Shown here piece by piece: positions 53,820 to 63,801 of a stretch of DNA of 64,000 nucleotides. The position numbers and the translations under genes are program-made. The notes under the pieces were generated by a model, which worked only from the letters and a program-made list of their open reading frames with translations, was not told the origin of the DNA and did not search any database. The DNA comes from Nocardiopsis flavescens (GTDB lineage Bacteria; Actinomycetota; Actinomycetes; Streptosporangiales; Streptosporangiaceae): the NCBI RefSeq assembly GCF_900141985.1, contig NZ_FQZK01000002.1, forward strand, positions 310,001-374,000, given 5' to 3'. The stretch's first letter is position 1; every line of letters starts with the position of its first letter.

Positions 53820-55703
53820 GTGGCAGGCCGGATCAAAGACGAAGACATCGCCCTGGTGCGCGAGCGCACCCCCATCGCCGACGTGATCGGCGAGTACCTT
53901 CAGCTCCGCAACGCGGGCGGCGGCTCGCTGAAGGGCCTGTGCCCCTTCCACGACGAGAAGTCCCCGTCTTTCAACGTCACCCCCTCGAAAAACCTTTTCT
54001 ACTGTTTTGGCTGCGGGGAGGGCGGGGACGCCATCTCGTTCGTGCAGAAGATCGAGGGCCTGGCGTTCGCGGAGGCGGTCGAGTCGCTGGCCCGGCAGAT
54101 CGGCGTGACGCTGCGCTACGAGGAGAGCGGCGGCCGCTCGACCCGGCGCGACGAGGGCAAGAGGCAGCGCCTCCTGGACGCGCACCGGGCCGCCGCCGTG
54201 TTCTACGCCGAGAACCTGATGTCGCCCGGCGCGGTGGAGGCGCGGCGCTTCCTGAGCGAGCGCGGGTTCAACCGGGCGCACGCCGAGCACTTCGGGCTGG
54301 GCTACGCCCCCGCCGGGTGGGAGAACCTCACCTCCCACCTGCGCTCCCAGGGGTTCACCGACGCCGAGCTGATCTCCGGGGGGCTGGCCGCCCAGGGCCG
54401 GCGCGGCGCCTACGACCGGTTCCGCAACCGGCTCCTGTGGCCGGTGCGGGAGGTGACCGGCGAGGTCGTCGGGTTCGGCGCCCGCAAGCTGGACCCCGCC
54501 GAGGACGGCCCCAAGTACCTCAACTCGCCCGAGAGCCCGGTCTTCCACAAGAGCCGGCTGCTGTACGGCCTGGACCTGGCCAAGCGGGACATCTCCTCGC
54601 GCGGCCAGGCGGTCATCGTCGAGGGCTACACCGACGTCATGGCCTGCCACCTGGCCGGTGTGACCACCGCCGTGGCCACCTGCGGCACCTCGTTCGGCGA
54701 GGACCACCTCAAGATCCTGCGCCGGATGCTGCTGGGCCGCACCAACCAGGGCGGCCGGGTCGTGTTCACCTTCGACGGCGACGCCGCCGGGCAGAAGGCC
54801 GCCGTGCGCGCCTTCGCCGAGGAGCACGGGTTCGCCTCCGAGACCTTCGTGGCGGTCCAGCCCGACGGCCTGGACCCCTGCGACCTGCGCCTGCGCCACG
54901 GAGACCAGGCCGTGGCCGACCTGGTCGACCACCCGCTCCCGCTGTACGAGTTCATGGTCCGCAAGGTCATCGAGGACTACGACCTCTCCAACCCCGAGGG
55001 GCGCATCGCCGCCCTGGACGCCGCCGCCCCCGTGGTGGCGAGCATCCGCGACCACGGGGTGCGCCGGTTCTACGGCAAGAACCTGGACCGCTGGCTGGGC
55101 ACCCTGGACGAGTCGTTCGTGCTCAACCGGGTCAACCAGCACATCCGCCGGGCCACCGCCCGGGGCGGCCGCGCCGAGCCGCCCCCGGCGCCCACCCCGG
55201 ACGCCCGGGAGGCGCCCTACGACCTCGGAGACCCGTCCCTGCAGCGGGAGCGCCAGGCGCTCAAGATCGCGGTGCAGTTCCCCGGCCTGGCCGCCGGGAG
55301 CGGGTTCGACGCGTTCACGGAGGACGACTTCACCGTCTCCCAGCACCGGGCGATCCAGGGGCTCATCGCGAAGCTGGGCGGGGTGGCCGCCGCCGGGGAC
55401 CCCGCGTCCTGGGCGGCCCGCCTGCGCGAGTCCGCGCCCACCGAGGCCCAGCGCGATTTCCTCACGCGTTTGGCGGTGGAACAACTGGAGTTGTACGGAG
55501 AACTCGAAGAGCATTCCGCCCGGCAAATCCTGGGCACAGTAAGAACTCATTCCATCAACCGCCGCGAGTCAAACCTGAAGTCGGAGTTGTCGCGCCTGGG
55601 CGGTGGCGGGGGAGTCGAGGAACAGCAGCGCCTGCTGACCGAGCTCATGGCTCTCCAGCAGCAGAAACGTGCCCTTCAGGAGGAGCTCGCCGGGGGTATG
55701 TAG
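53820..55703 (+). CDS. dnaG: DNA primase
   Basis: 627 residues from the GTG at 53820. A CHC2 zinc finger (Cys41, His44, Cys62, Cys65 in CPFH and CFGC), the TOPRIM domain with VIVEGYTDVMA and FDGDAAG, and a C-terminal helicase-interaction domain. The start lacks a ribosome site and a TACGCT hexamer lies about 10 bases upstream, so the mRNA may be leaderless. The last 250 bases are visibly less GC-biased (CAA, TTG, GAA codons) than the rest. A primary-type sigma gene follows in the same direction after 59 bases. Confidence 0.96.
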   Translation: MAGRIKDEDIALVRERTPIADVIGEYLQLRNAGGGSLKGLCPFHDEKSPSFNVTPSKNLFYCFGCGEGGDAISFVQKIEGLAFAEAVESLARQIGVTLRYEESGGRSTRRDEGKRQRLLDAHRAAAVFYAENLMSPGAVEARRFLSERGFNRAHAEHFGLGYAPAGWENLTSHLRSQGFTDAELISGGLAAQGRRGAYDRFRNRLLWPVREVTGEVVGFGARKLDPAEDGPKYLNSPESPVFHKSRLLYGLDLAKRDISSRGQAVIVEGYTDVMACHLAGVTTAVATCGTSFGEDHLKILRRMLLGRTNQGGRVVFTFDGDAAGQKAAVRAFAEEHGFASETFVAVQPDGLDPCDLRLRHGDQAVADLVDHPLPLYEFMVRKVIEDYDLSNPEGRIAALDAAAPVVASIRDHGVRRFYGKNLDRWLGTLDESFVLNRVNQHIRRATARGGRAEPPPAPTPDAREAPYDLGDPSLQRERQALKIAVQFPGLAAGSGFDAFTEDDFTVSQHRAIQGLIAKLGGVAAAGDPASWAARLRESAPTEAQRDFLTRLAVEQLELYGELEEHSARQILGTVRTHSINRRESNLKSELSRLGGGGGVEEQQRLLTELMALQQQKRALQEELAGGM

Positions 55704-55762
55704 CACAAAGGTGACAATAATGATCCTCCCGTCGGCGGCGGGCGGGCGTGCACAATGGTGTG

Positions 55763-56884
<1,122 letters not shown>

Positions 56885-57027
56885 CCGGGGCGGCGGGCCC
56901 CTCCGACGCCCTCGCCTACAACGGGCGGGATGCCCTCGGGGTTCCCGCGGGCGCCCGGACGGCCTGATGTGGCCGATGGCGGCGGAACGGGCGGGATTCG
57001 TGACCCGCTGCCCCTACGGTCGGAAGG

Positions 57028-58347
57028 GTGAACGCCACACCGCCACGGAGCCACCGCGCCGCGCGCCCGCGGCGGCGGCACCTGCTCGCCCTGGGCGCGG
57101 CGGCCGCCGCCGCGCTCCTGATCACGGGGGTCTTCGTCATCGCCGGCGACAGCAGGCCCCAGCGCATCGGCTACTTCGCGGACTGGAACGTGGCCAACCG
57201 CGACTTCACCGTCGCCGACCTCGCCCACAGCGGGGCCCCCGCCCGCCTGGACCGCCTCATGTGGGCGTTCGGCGACGTCTCCGAGGACGGCCTGTGCCAC
57301 GTCCCCGGCGGGCACGACCAGTCCTGGGAGCTCTACCAGCGCCGCTACTCCGCCGACGAGAGCGTGGACGGCGAGGCCGACGAGTACGAGCAGGAGCTGG
57401 CCGGCAGCCTCTACCAGCTCCGCCTGCTCCAGGCCGAGTACCCCGACCTGCGGGCCAGCCTCTCCCTGGGCGGCTGGAACTGGTCGCGGTACTTCTCCAC
57501 CGCGGTGCGCACCGAGGAGTCCCGCCGGGCGTTCGTCGCCTCCTGCGTGGACCTGTGGCTGCGCGGGGACCTGCCGGTGCGCGAGGGCGAGCCCCAGGGC
57601 GGGGAGGGCGCGGCGGCCGGGATCTTCGACGGCATCGACCTGGACTGGGAGTGGCCGGGCGGCTCCGGCAACCCCCACAACGTCGAGGACCCCGCGGACG
57701 CGGCCAACTTCACCCTGCTGGTCGCCGAGTTCCGCCGCCAGCTCGACGCCCTGGCGCGGGAGACCGGCCGGGACTACACCCTGTCGGCGTCGCTGTCGGG
57801 CGCGCCCGGCCAGGCCGACGCCTACGACCCGGAGATCTTCGACCACCTGGACTTCGCCACGGTGCAGGGCTACGACTTCTCCGGTCCCTGGAGCGAGGCC
57901 ACCGCCTACCACTCCAACCTCTACCCGCCCGCCTCGGCCCCCGGCGCCAACAGCGCCGACGCGGCGGTGACCCGGTTCGTCGACCGCGGGGCGCCGCCGG
58001 AGAAGCTGGTGCTGGGCATCCCCGCCTTCGGCCGCGGCTGGCAGGGCGTGGACGGCGCCGACCACGGCCTGGGCCGCCCGGCCGTGCCCGCCGACGACGC
58101 CTACGACGGGCCGACCATGGCGTTCTCCGACCTGGAGGAGATGGACGGGGAGCGCTACCTGGACGAGGAGGCGGGCGCGTTCTCCGTGCGCGTCGGCGAC
58201 CAGTGGTGGACCTACGACGATCCCGGCGTCATCGCGATCAAGGGCGACTACGTGCTGGGACGGGGGCTGGGCGGCCTCATGGTGTGGAACCTTGACATGG
58301 ACCCCACCGGCGACCTCGTGCGCGCCATGGACGAGTCGCTGGGCTGA
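57028..58347 (+). CDS. Glycoside hydrolase family 18 (chitinase-like) protein
   Basis: 439 residues from the GTG at 57028. A basic N-terminus and one hydrophobic segment (about residues 20-40) give export or anchoring. The GH18 barrel starts RIGYFADWN; SLSLGGWNWS is the conserved substrate strand, and the catalytic motif DGIDLDWEWP has proton donor Glu208. The late YDFSGPW and GLMVWNLDMD strands complete it. There is no separate carbohydrate-binding domain. It would hydrolyse chitin or chitooligosaccharides outside the cell. I found no DasR-like site before it. Confidence 0.92.
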   Translation: MNATPPRSHRAARPRRRHLLALGAAAAAALLITGVFVIAGDSRPQRIGYFADWNVANRDFTVADLAHSGAPARLDRLMWAFGDVSEDGLCHVPGGHDQSWELYQRRYSADESVDGEADEYEQELAGSLYQLRLLQAEYPDLRASLSLGGWNWSRYFSTAVRTEESRRAFVASCVDLWLRGDLPVREGEPQGGEGAAAGIFDGIDLDWEWPGGSGNPHNVEDPADAANFTLLVAEFRRQLDALARETGRDYTLSASLSGAPGQADAYDPEIFDHLDFATVQGYDFSGPWSEATAYHSNLYPPASAPGANSADAAVTRFVDRGAPPEKLVLGIPAFGRGWQGVDGADHGLGRPAVPADDAYDGPTMAFSDLEEMDGERYLDEEAGAFSVRVGDQWWTYDDPGVIAIKGDYVLGRGLGGLMVWNLDMDPTGDLVRAMDESLG

Positions 58348-58401
58348 CCGCCCGCGCGGCGCGGTTGCGCCCCCGCCGGTGCCGGGTCCACTCTGGGCGC
58401 C

Positions 58402-61326
58402 ATGGCCGACCCGCAGCGCACCCCGCGCCCCGCACCGCCCGCCGACACCGAGGCCCTGCGCCGTGACCTGGAGGACGCCGTCGGGGGCACGGTCGCCTTC
58501 GACCCCGGCACCCGCGCCCTGTACACCTCCGACGCCTCCAACTACCGGGTGGTCCCCCTGGGGGTGGTCCTGCCCGCCACGGTCGAGGACTGCGTGTCCG
58601 CCCTGCGGGTCTGCGCCGCCCACGGCGTTTCCGCCACACCGCGCGGGGGCGGCACCTCCATCGCGGGCAACGCCATCGGGCCGGGCGTGGTGATCGACAC
58701 CTCCCGCCACCTCACCGCCATCGAGGACATCGACCCGGTCGCCCGCACCGCCACCGTCCAGCCCGGCGTGGTGCTGGACGCGCTCCGGGCGGCCACCGCC
58801 GTGCACGGGCTGACCTTCGCCCCCGACCCCTCCACCCACAGCCGCTGCACCGTCGGCGGCATGGTCGGCAACAACGCCTGCGGCTCCCACTCGGTGGCCT
58901 GGGGCACCACCGCCGACAACGTCGTCTCCCTGGAGGTGCTGCTCCCCGACGGCACCCGGATGACCGTCGGCTCGCACCACACCGCCGAGGAGTTCGAGGC
59001 GCTGACCCGCCTGCCCGGACGGGAGGGCGCGGTGTACCGCGGGCTGGACCTGCTCGTCGGCGAGCACCGCGGCGAGCTGCGCACCGCCATGCCGGAGTTC
59101 CGCCGCCGGGTCTCGGGCTACTCCCTGGACCGGCTGCTGCCCGAGAAGGGGCGCAACGTCGCCGCCGCGCTGGTCGGCACCGAGGGCACCTGCGTGTTCG
59201 TGCTGCGTGCCACCGTCCGCCTGGTCGAGACGCCCCGGGCCCGGGCGCTGGCCGTCCTGGGCTACCCGGACGCCCCGGCCGCCGCCGACGCCGTTCCCGA
59301 CCTGCTGGGGCACGCTCCGCTCACCGTCGAGGGCGTCAACGACCGCATGGTCGCGGCCCTGGACGGGCGGCCCGGCACCACGCGGGTCGCGCTGCCCGGG
59401 GGCGGGGCCTGGCTGCTGGTGGAGATCGCCGGGGAGGACCCCGCCGGCGCCGAGCGGGCGGCCCGCGCCATGGTCGACGCGCTGCCCGCCGCGTCCCGGC
59501 CGTCCGACTCCGCCGTGGTGTCCGACCCGGCCCACCGCCGGGCGCTGTGGCGGATCCGGGAGGAGGGCGCCGGGCTCGTCCAGCGCACGCCCGAGGGCGA
59601 GGACGCCTGGTCGGGGTGGGAGGACGCGGCCGTGCCCCCGGAGAACCTGGGCGCCTACCTGCGCGGGTTCGACGCCCTCATGGAGCGGCACGGCCGGTTC
59701 GGCGTGGTCTACGGGCACTTCGGCGACGGCTGCCTGCACGTGCGCATCGACTTCGAGCTGACCACCGAGCGGGGGCGCGCGTCCTACCGGGCCTTCCTGG
59801 AGGAGGCCGCCGACCTGGTCGTGGAGCACGGCGGCTCGCTGTCGGGGGAGCACGGGGACGGCCGGGCCCGCTCGGGGCTGCTCTCCCGGATGTACCCGCC
59901 GGGGCTGCTGCGGGCCTTCGCCGACTTCAAGCGGCTCTTCGACCCCGACGGGATCATGAACCCCGGCGTCATCGTCGACCCGGCCCCGGTGGACGCCGAC
60001 GTCCGCCTGGCCGTGCGCCACCTGCCCCTGCTCGACGACGCGGTCCTGGCCTACCGCGACGACCGGGGCGACCCCGCGCGGGCGCTGCGCCGCTGCTCGG
60101 GGGTGGGCAAGTGCCGCCGGCACGACGGCCCGGGGGTGATGTGCCCCAGCTACCAGGTCACCGGCGAGGAGCGGCACTCCACCCGGGGACGGGCCCACCT
60201 GCTGTTCGAGATGGCCGCGGGGGAGGTCGTCACCGACGGCTGGGACTCGGAGGAGGTGCGCGAGAGCCTGGACCTGTGCCTGTCGTGCAAGGGCTGCCTG
60301 AGCGACTGCCCGGTCAACGTGGACATGGCCTCCTACAAGGCGGAGTTCCTGGACCGCCACTACCGGGGGCGGGTGCGCCCGGCGGCCCACTACTCGATGG
60401 GCTGGCTGCCCGTCTGGGCGCGGCTGGCGCGGCTGGCCCCGGCCGAGGTGGACCGGACGCTGCGTCTGCCGGGCGTCTCCCGGCTGGCCAAGCGGCTGGC
60501 GGGGGTGGCCGCCGAACGCGACCTGCCGGGGTTCGCGCGCACCACCTTCACCCGGGCGTTCCGGCGGCGCGCCGCCCGCGGGCGGGCGCGCACCGGCGGG
60601 CCGCGCGTGGTGCTGTGGCCCGACACCTTCGGCGAGCACATGGACCCGCACATCCCGGCGGCGGCGGTCCGGGTGCTGGAGGACGCCGGGTTCACCGTGG
60701 TCCTGCCCCGGGGGCCGGTGTGCTGCGGGCTGACCTGGGTGTCCACCGGCCAGCTCGGGACGGCCCGCGCCGTGATGCGCCGCGCCCTGCGCGCCCTGGA
60801 GCCGCTGGTGGAGGAGGGGCTGCCGGTGGTCGGGCTGGAGCCCAGCTGCACCGCGGCGCTCCGCCACGACCTGGTGGAGCTGCTGCCCGGTGCGCGGAGC
60901 GAGCGGGTCGCCGCGGCGGTGCACACCCTGGCCGGGTTCCTGGCCGAGCACGCCCCGCACTGGAGCCCGCCGCGGATCCCCGCCGACGCCCTGGCTCAGG
61001 TGCACTGCCACCAGCACGCGGTGCTGGGCTTCGACGCCGACCGGGAGCTGATCGCCCGGGCGGGCGTGGCGGGGGAGGTGCTGGACGCGGGGTGCTGCGG
61101 GCTGGCGGGGGACTTCGGATTCACGGAGGGCCACTACGAGGTCTCGGCCGCGATCGGCGAGCGCGAGCTGCTGCCGCGGGTGCGCGCGGCGGACGCCGAC
61201 ACCCTCGTCCTCGCCGACGGGTACAGCTGCCGCACCCAGATCCTCCAGGGCGCGGGCCGCCGCCCGCTGCACCTGGCCGAGCTGCTCGCCCGGGGGCTGG
61301 ACGCGGACGGCCGCCGGGAGCACTGA
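58402..61326 (+). CDS. Fused FAD-linked / Fe-S dehydrogenase (GlcD-GlpC type)
   Basis: 974 residues. Residues 20-480 form an FAD-binding oxidase of the GlcD/Dld type (PRGGGTSIAGNAIGPGVVIDTS, TVGGMVGNNACGSHS, GHFGDGCLHVRID). Next come two 4Fe-4S clusters (CSGVGKCRRHDG, CLSCKGCLSDCP) and two cysteine-rich CCG domains (VCCGLTWVSTGQ, CCGLAGDFGF). Such one-piece proteins oxidise D-lactate, glycolate or another 2-hydroxy acid and pass electrons to the membrane. In this organism glycolate or glycerate would link it to the glyoxylate genes at 12-16 kb, though the substrate is not shown by sequence. It begins 54 bases after the GH18 gene. Confidence 0.93.
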   Translation: MADPQRTPRPAPPADTEALRRDLEDAVGGTVAFDPGTRALYTSDASNYRVVPLGVVLPATVEDCVSALRVCAAHGVSATPRGGGTSIAGNAIGPGVVIDTSRHLTAIEDIDPVARTATVQPGVVLDALRAATAVHGLTFAPDPSTHSRCTVGGMVGNNACGSHSVAWGTTADNVVSLEVLLPDGTRMTVGSHHTAEEFEALTRLPGREGAVYRGLDLLVGEHRGELRTAMPEFRRRVSGYSLDRLLPEKGRNVAAALVGTEGTCVFVLRATVRLVETPRARALAVLGYPDAPAAADAVPDLLGHAPLTVEGVNDRMVAALDGRPGTTRVALPGGGAWLLVEIAGEDPAGAERAARAMVDALPAASRPSDSAVVSDPAHRRALWRIREEGAGLVQRTPEGEDAWSGWEDAAVPPENLGAYLRGFDALMERHGRFGVVYGHFGDGCLHVRIDFELTTERGRASYRAFLEEAADLVVEHGGSLSGEHGDGRARSGLLSRMYPPGLLRAFADFKRLFDPDGIMNPGVIVDPAPVDADVRLAVRHLPLLDDAVLAYRDDRGDPARALRRCSGVGKCRRHDGPGVMCPSYQVTGEERHSTRGRAHLLFEMAAGEVVTDGWDSEEVRESLDLCLSCKGCLSDCPVNVDMASYKAEFLDRHYRGRVRPAAHYSMGWLPVWARLARLAPAEVDRTLRLPGVSRLAKRLAGVAAERDLPGFARTTFTRAFRRRAARGRARTGGPRVVLWPDTFGEHMDPHIPAAAVRVLEDAGFTVVLPRGPVCCGLTWVSTGQLGTARAVMRRALRALEPLVEEGLPVVGLEPSCTAALRHDLVELLPGARSERVAAAVHTLAGFLAEHAPHWSPPRIPADALAQVHCHQHAVLGFDADRELIARAGVAGEVLDAGCCGLAGDFGFTEGHYEVSAAIGERELLPRVRAADADTLVLADGYSCRTQILQGAGRRPLHLAELLARGLDADGRREH

Positions 61327-61484
61327 CGTGGGCCCTGGCGGCCCGCGGGTGTGAGGCGGGGGCGGGGCGGGGCTTCGAGGGCCTTCCGGTCCGGTGGCGG
61401 ATGCCGTGGTCCGCACCGCTGCCGGAGGCCCTCTTCGCGTGTGTCAGGCGGGGCGGGTGCGACCCACCTCCACGGTCAGCACAC

Positions 61485-61979
61485 CTAGACGCCCATCTGG
61501 TCGTGGAGCAGGTCCAGGGCTCGGGAGACCGCGTCCGGCAGGCGGGGGTCCTTCTCGTCGAGGCCCTCGCCGAGGTGGATGCGCCAGGAGGCCTCGGTGC
61601 CGCCGGGGCTGCGGCGGGCCACCAGGCGGAAGCCGGTGGAGGAGTCGGGGCGGGGGAAGGGGACGAACCGGTTCACCAGGATGGTGGAGGTGACCCGCTC
61701 GGCGACCGCCTCGGCGACGGAGCGGTAGTCGACCCCCTCGCGCAGGGGGACCGCGTGCTCTCCGCTGCCCTCCTCGATGAAGGCCAGTTCCTCGCGGGAC
61801 CAGCGGGCCCGGTCGATGTCCTCCCACGGCACGGTGCGCCCGTCCGGCAGGTGCAGGGCGCGGGTGGTGGCGGCCAGGACCGCCCCGCCCCCGGCGGCGG
61901 GCGCGTGCGCGAGGACGCGCTCGCCCCGCTCCAGCCGGGAGCGCACGGAGGCCGGGACGCCCCGGCCGAGCAGGCCCAC
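61485..61979 (-). CDS. Conserved actinobacterial protein of unknown function
   Basis: 164 residues from the GTG at 61979, which directly follows the TAG of the upstream gene. No membrane segment. The pattern LERGERVLAHAPAAGGGAVLAATTRALHLPDGRTVPWEDIDRARW resembles a PH-like domain, which is my best guess for the fold. It belongs to the same unit as the small membrane-anchored protein upstream. Confidence 0.7.
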   Translation of the reverse strand: MGLLGRGVPASVRSRLERGERVLAHAPAAGGGAVLAATTRALHLPDGRTVPWEDIDRARWSREELAFIEEGSGEHAVPLREGVDYRSVAEAVAERVTSTILVNRFVPFPRPDSSTGFRLVARRSPGGTEASWRIHLGEGLDEKDPRLPDAVSRALDLLHDQMGV

Positions 61980-62318
61980 CTAGTCCTCCGCGGGGCCGGT
62001 GCGCCCGCCGGCGCCGTTGCGCCGGGGGGTGTCGCCGTTGACGGTCTCCCACTCGATGAGCTCGATCTCCTCGTCGGTGGGCCGGGCGAGGAAGTCGCGC
62101 ACCGACGTGATCGGCATCTTGGACACGGTCTTGTCGTACACGGTGCGGCCCGCGCTGCTCACCTGGGCGCCGACCAGGCCGGCCACCTCCTGGACGACGG
62201 GGCTGTCCGCCACCTTGCGGGCACCGCGGACGATCTGCTCGTAGCGGGTGCGGCCCGCCTTGGTGCCCAGGACGTAGCCGATTGCCAATCCGGCGGCGAA
62301 AGTGATCCGGTAGCGCAT
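61980..62318 (-). CDS. Small YtxH-like membrane-anchored protein
   Basis: 112 residues from the ATG at 62318 (AGAGGG upstream); the longer frame to 62396 lacks a site. The N-terminus MRYRITFAAGLAIGYVLGTKAGRTRYEQI is a single membrane anchor followed by a basic turn, the YtxH/GvpT-like pattern. The rest is a soluble helix with a short acidic tail. Function unknown; cotranscribed with the PH-like protein. Confidence 0.75.
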   Translation of the reverse strand: MRYRITFAAGLAIGYVLGTKAGRTRYEQIVRGARKVADSPVVQEVAGLVGAQVSSAGRTVYDKTVSKMPITSVRDFLARPTDEEIELIEWETVNGDTPRRNGAGGRTGPAED

Positions 62319-62479
62319 GGGTACCCTCTTCATGCCTCGGAGTCGGTCGTGGTGTTCCGTGTCTCGCACGTTACCTTGTCGTGGTGGCGGCCACACGGGC
62401 CGACACCGGTCACGAGTGCTCCGGAAGAGCGCTAGTCTATTGGTGTCGCCACGGCCCGCGGGGCCGTCGGCGGACGCGG

Positions 62480-62552
62480 TCCCGCGTAGCTCAATTGGCA
62501 GAGCAGCCGGCTGTTAACCGGCAGGTTATTGGTTCGAGTCCAATCGCGGGAG
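62480..62552 (+). tRNA. tRNA-Asn (GTT), copy 1
   Basis: 73 nt. Acceptor TCCCGCG pairs with CGCGGGA; D-arm GCTCAATTGGCAGAGC; anticodon stem GCCGG/CCGGC with loop CTGTTAA giving GTT; T-arm with GGTTCGAGTCC. CCA is not encoded. Identical to copy 2. Confidence 0.98.
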
Positions 62553-62610
62553 CAGGGGAAAACGTTCGCGCACCGCACGGCGGGGGCGCTACGCTGTTCC
62601 CGACACGCGA

Positions 62611-62683
62611 TCCCGCGTAGCTCAATTGGCAGAGCAGCCGGCTGTTAACCGGCAGGTTATTGGTTCGAGTCCAATCGCGGGAG
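62611..62683 (+). tRNA. tRNA-Asn (GTT), copy 2
   Basis: 73 nt, identical in sequence to copy 1, starting 131 bases after it. Same acceptor, anticodon and T-arm. Confidence 0.98.
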
Positions 62684-62693
62684 CCCACCGACC

Positions 62694-62724
62694 AGGGCCC
62701 TTCTCCTCACGGAGCGGGGCCTTT
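62694..62724 (+). terminator. Hairpin after the tRNA-Asn pair
   Basis: AGGGCCC/GGGGCCT with one mismatch, enclosing CTCC/GGAG, followed by TTTCG. Ends the tRNA transcript 11 bases after copy 2. Confidence 0.6.
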
Positions 62725-62928
62725 CGTGTTGTCCGGGGCACGGTGTGTTTCCGGGGCGCGGCGCACGGCCGGGGCGCGTCCCGTTCAGGGCGCCGCGGGC
62801 CGCGGGGCGCACGCCTTCCGCGGACCCGGCCGGGTCCGGACGGCGCGGCGGGGACACGGCGCTGCGCCGCGGAGGTGCCGCGACGGGGGCGCGCCGACCG
62901 CGCGCGGGCGCGCGCAGCCGGCGGCGGC

Positions 62929-63801
62929 TCAGGTGCGGGCGGTGGCGCCCAGGAGGAGGCGGCGGTTGCGCTGGGGCATCTGGTAGCTGCCCGGCACGGG
63001 CGGGGCCACCGGCAGGGTCCGCCAGCGCTGGACCTCCATCAGCCCCGGGCTGAGGACGTTCCAGCCTTCGAGCAGGGATTGGATCTCCTCGCGCGTGCGC
63101 CAGTAACCGGAGTTGAGGTGGCGGCGGAAGACGTTCTGGAGCTGTTCGGCCCGGTGGGCGTCCTTGGGGAAGACCGCGGGGTCGGGCCTGTGGTGGTGGC
63201 TCATCACCAGGTGGCTGCCGGCGGGCAGCAGGGTGCGCAGGGCCGCCATGTGCGCGGCCGGGGTGTCGATGTCGGCGACGTGCGAGAGGGTCCCGGGCAG
63301 CAGCAGCCCCACCGGCCGGTCGAGGTCGATGAGCGCGCGCAGGGCGGGGGAGGCGAAGAGGTCGGCGGGGCGGGTCAGGCGCCCCTGCACGGCGGTGGTG
63401 CGGTGCTCGCTGACCAGGGCCCGGTGGTGGGCCAGCACCATGAGGTCGTCGGTGACGTAGGCGACCCGGGCGCGCGGGGCGATCTCGTGCGGGTCGCCGG
63501 GGGCGGGCAGCCCGGCTCCGAGCTGCACGAACTGGTCGACGCCCTCCTCCTCGTACAGGTGGCGCACCGCGCGCTGGAGGAACGCCCGCTCTCCCAGGAC
63601 CAGGTCCTGGAAGCCGGGGGCGACCTGTTCGGCGGCCACGGCGAGGTCGCGGTCCACCTCGAAGTGGTCCTTGCCCTTGAGGTGGAAGGAGTGCAGTCGG
63701 GCCAGGCTCGGTCGGGTCAGGTCGACGGCGGGCGGGGGGTTGAAGTGCTCCTGCCGGGTCCCCGCCTGCCTCAGGAAATCGGGGGAGGTGAATCGCGACA
63801 T
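62929..63801 (-). CDS. DUF574/SAM-dependent methyltransferase-like protein
   Basis: 290 residues. The family pattern is clear: RPSLARLHSFHLKGKDHFEVDRDLA, QFVQLGAGLPAP, VAYVTDDLMVLAHHRAL, LIDLDRPVGLLLPGTLSHVAD and HHHRPDP. It is a Rossmann-fold methyltransferase-like protein with the GxGxP glycine loop, expanded in actinomycetes and often of unknown substrate. It lies next to the tRNA-Asn pair on the opposite strand. Confidence 0.85.
   Translation of the reverse strand: MSRFTSPDFLRQAGTRQEHFNPPPAVDLTRPSLARLHSFHLKGKDHFEVDRDLAVAAEQVAPGFQDLVLGERAFLQRAVRHLYEEEGVDQFVQLGAGLPAPGDPHEIAPRARVAYVTDDLMVLAHHRALVSEHRTTAVQGRLTRPADLFASPALRALIDLDRPVGLLLPGTLSHVADIDTPAAHMAALRTLLPAGSHLVMSHHHRPDPAVFPKDAHRAEQLQNVFRRHLNSGYWRTREEIQSLLEGWNVLSPGLMEVQRWRTLPVAPPVPGSYQMPQRNRRLLLGATART

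Noticed and set aside
62491-62688. A minus-strand open frame of 65 codons over the tRNA-Asn pair
   Set aside because: It is antisense to two clear tRNA genes; its recurring peptide is a known artefact of tRNA translation.
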